DNA from: UBA9715 sp045629845
Lineage (GTDB): Bacteria; Actinomycetota; Coriobacteriia; Coriobacteriales; Eggerthellaceae
Assembly: GCA_045629845.1 (NCBI GenBank)
Contig: JAZQRZ010000037.1
Location: 1-15,031, forward strand
Direction of reading: 5' to 3'
Length of the DNA stretch: 15,031 nt
Shown here: positions 14,472 to 15,031 of the stretch, one piece after another
Position numbering within the stretch: position 1 is the stretch's first letter
How the letters are laid out: every line of letters begins with the position of its first letter
Notes under the pieces: model-generated
The model's database searches: none
What the model was told of the DNA's origin: nothing
The model's input: only the letters and a program-made list of their open reading frames with translations
Program-made: the position numbers and the translations under genes

Positions 14472-15031
14472 TTGAGAAATAACAGGGTTTACATGCCAGT
14501 CGATGCTGTCGACTCGCGAGAAGATTTTCAGCTGTATTACGCAGATGGTGACGTTTTTCTAACTGTACAAAGTGATTGGAAAAGCGAAGGTAGCAAAGTT
14601 TCTATTTTGAATCGTTTTGGCGGCCAGCTTGGTCGCATTACCTTTGATCCCAAGCAGGTTGTGTACTATGTAGGCGTAGAACGTTACGAATATCAGCTTC
14701 ATACCTATACGGTATTCGAGCATTACTTCTTTAAGGGAATGCTGTGGGATATTCGAGGCAGCATTGGTGATCCGCCGCTTGATTTCCGTAACGAAGGTAC
14801 CGGCAAGCTTGATGTCCGCATTAGCCGCGTTAGGTTCCGTGACAAGGGCCAATGCTACGAAATTAAGGTTAAAGACCTTTCTAAGTTGCGCCCAGCTGCT
14901 TGCTGCGTAATTGCTATGGCAATTAAGGAAAGCTGGAAGGGTAAAAGCGAAGGTGAGCCCGAAGACGTCAAGAAGATGTCTCCTTTGAAACGTTTGAAGC
15001 GTCGTGTGTCTTTGACTGAAAAGGGTATTAG
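14472..15031 (+). CDS. possible LURP-one/tubby-like protein, 3' end outside window
   Basis: Open to the right edge, 186 codons visible. The start is TTG 14472, decided by a strong AAGGAG five bases before it; the in-frame ATG 14493 has no such site. The protein is soluble and beta-rich. The pattern DFQLYYADGDVFLTV, then SILNRFGGQLGRITFD, HTYTVFEHYFFKGMLWDIRG, DKGQCYEIKVKDL and RPAACCVIAMAIKES recalls the LURP-one-related/tubby C-terminal fold, whose members bind membrane lipids or have no known job. This is recognition from pattern only. After the fold the sequence turns strongly basic (PLKRLKRRVSLTEKG). It follows the Trm9-like gene by 48 bases but has its own -10 box, so a functional link is not implied. 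Confidence 0.7.
   Translation, partial: MRNNRVYMPVDAVDSREDFQLYYADGDVFLTVQSDWKSEGSKVSILNRFGGQLGRITFDPKQVVYYVGVERYEYQLHTYTVFEHYFFKGMLWDIRGSIGDPPLDFRNEGTGKLDVRISRVRFRDKGQCYEIKVKDLSKLRPAACCVIAMAIKESWKGKSEGEPEDVKKMSPLKRLKRRVSLTEKGI

Noticed and set aside
14559..14852. 97-codon minus-strand open frame near the right edge
   Set aside because: Opposite a plus-strand gene that has a -10 box, strong ribosome binding site and open frame to the edge; no start signals of its own.

Overview
This window looks like core chromosome of an actinobacterium, most likely a Coriobacteriia (Eggerthellales-type) relative. I infer this from a FeoA-FeoB fusion, a flavin reductase-rubredoxin fusion, bacterial Elp3, mid-range GC by eye, and several genes whose -10 box lies only 6-7 bases before the start codon, as in leaderless mRNAs. 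No database search was possible, so the taxonomic call is a guess. I see no mobile element, CRISPR array, tRNA or rRNA gene.

Layout. 1-2304 (+): 3' part of a fused ferrous iron transporter gene (feoAB), cut by the left edge. 2324-3871 (-): a small conserved hypothetical gene and a Y-family DNA polymerase in one unit, with a LexA-like half-palindrome upstream. 4023-5498 (-): a SAM methyltransferase with an unassigned C-terminal half, divergent from a SlyD-like FKBP prolyl isomerase (5552-5977, +). 6062-9118 (+): a MOP-superfamily flippase with an Arg-rich N-terminus, abutting an NAD synthase whose glutaminase domain appears dead. 9200-10843 (+): serine acetyltransferase, then a flavin reductase-rubredoxin fusion, ending at a strong terminator shared with convergent queD (10873-11292, -). 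11377-11976 (+): ThrH-type phosphoserine phosphatase, overlapping tail to tail with elp3 (11971-13629, -). 13686-14423 (+): a methyltransferase resembling eukaryotic Trm9/ALKBH8, head to head with elp3. 14472-15031 (+): a TTG-started gene, possibly LURP-one/tubby-like, cut by the right edge.

How the genes fit together. The most interesting pair is elp3 and the Trm9-like gene. In eukaryotes Elp3 makes cm5U at tRNA wobble uridine 34, and Trm9 methylates it to mcm5U. The two genes here are divergent and 56 bases apart, each with a -10 box set for a leaderless transcript, which suggests a minimal bacterial version of that pathway. ThrH (phosphoserine to serine) and CysE (serine to O-acetylserine) are consecutive steps toward cysteine. 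Several other neighbours (nadE, feoAB, dinB, queD) look like ordinary housekeeping genes.
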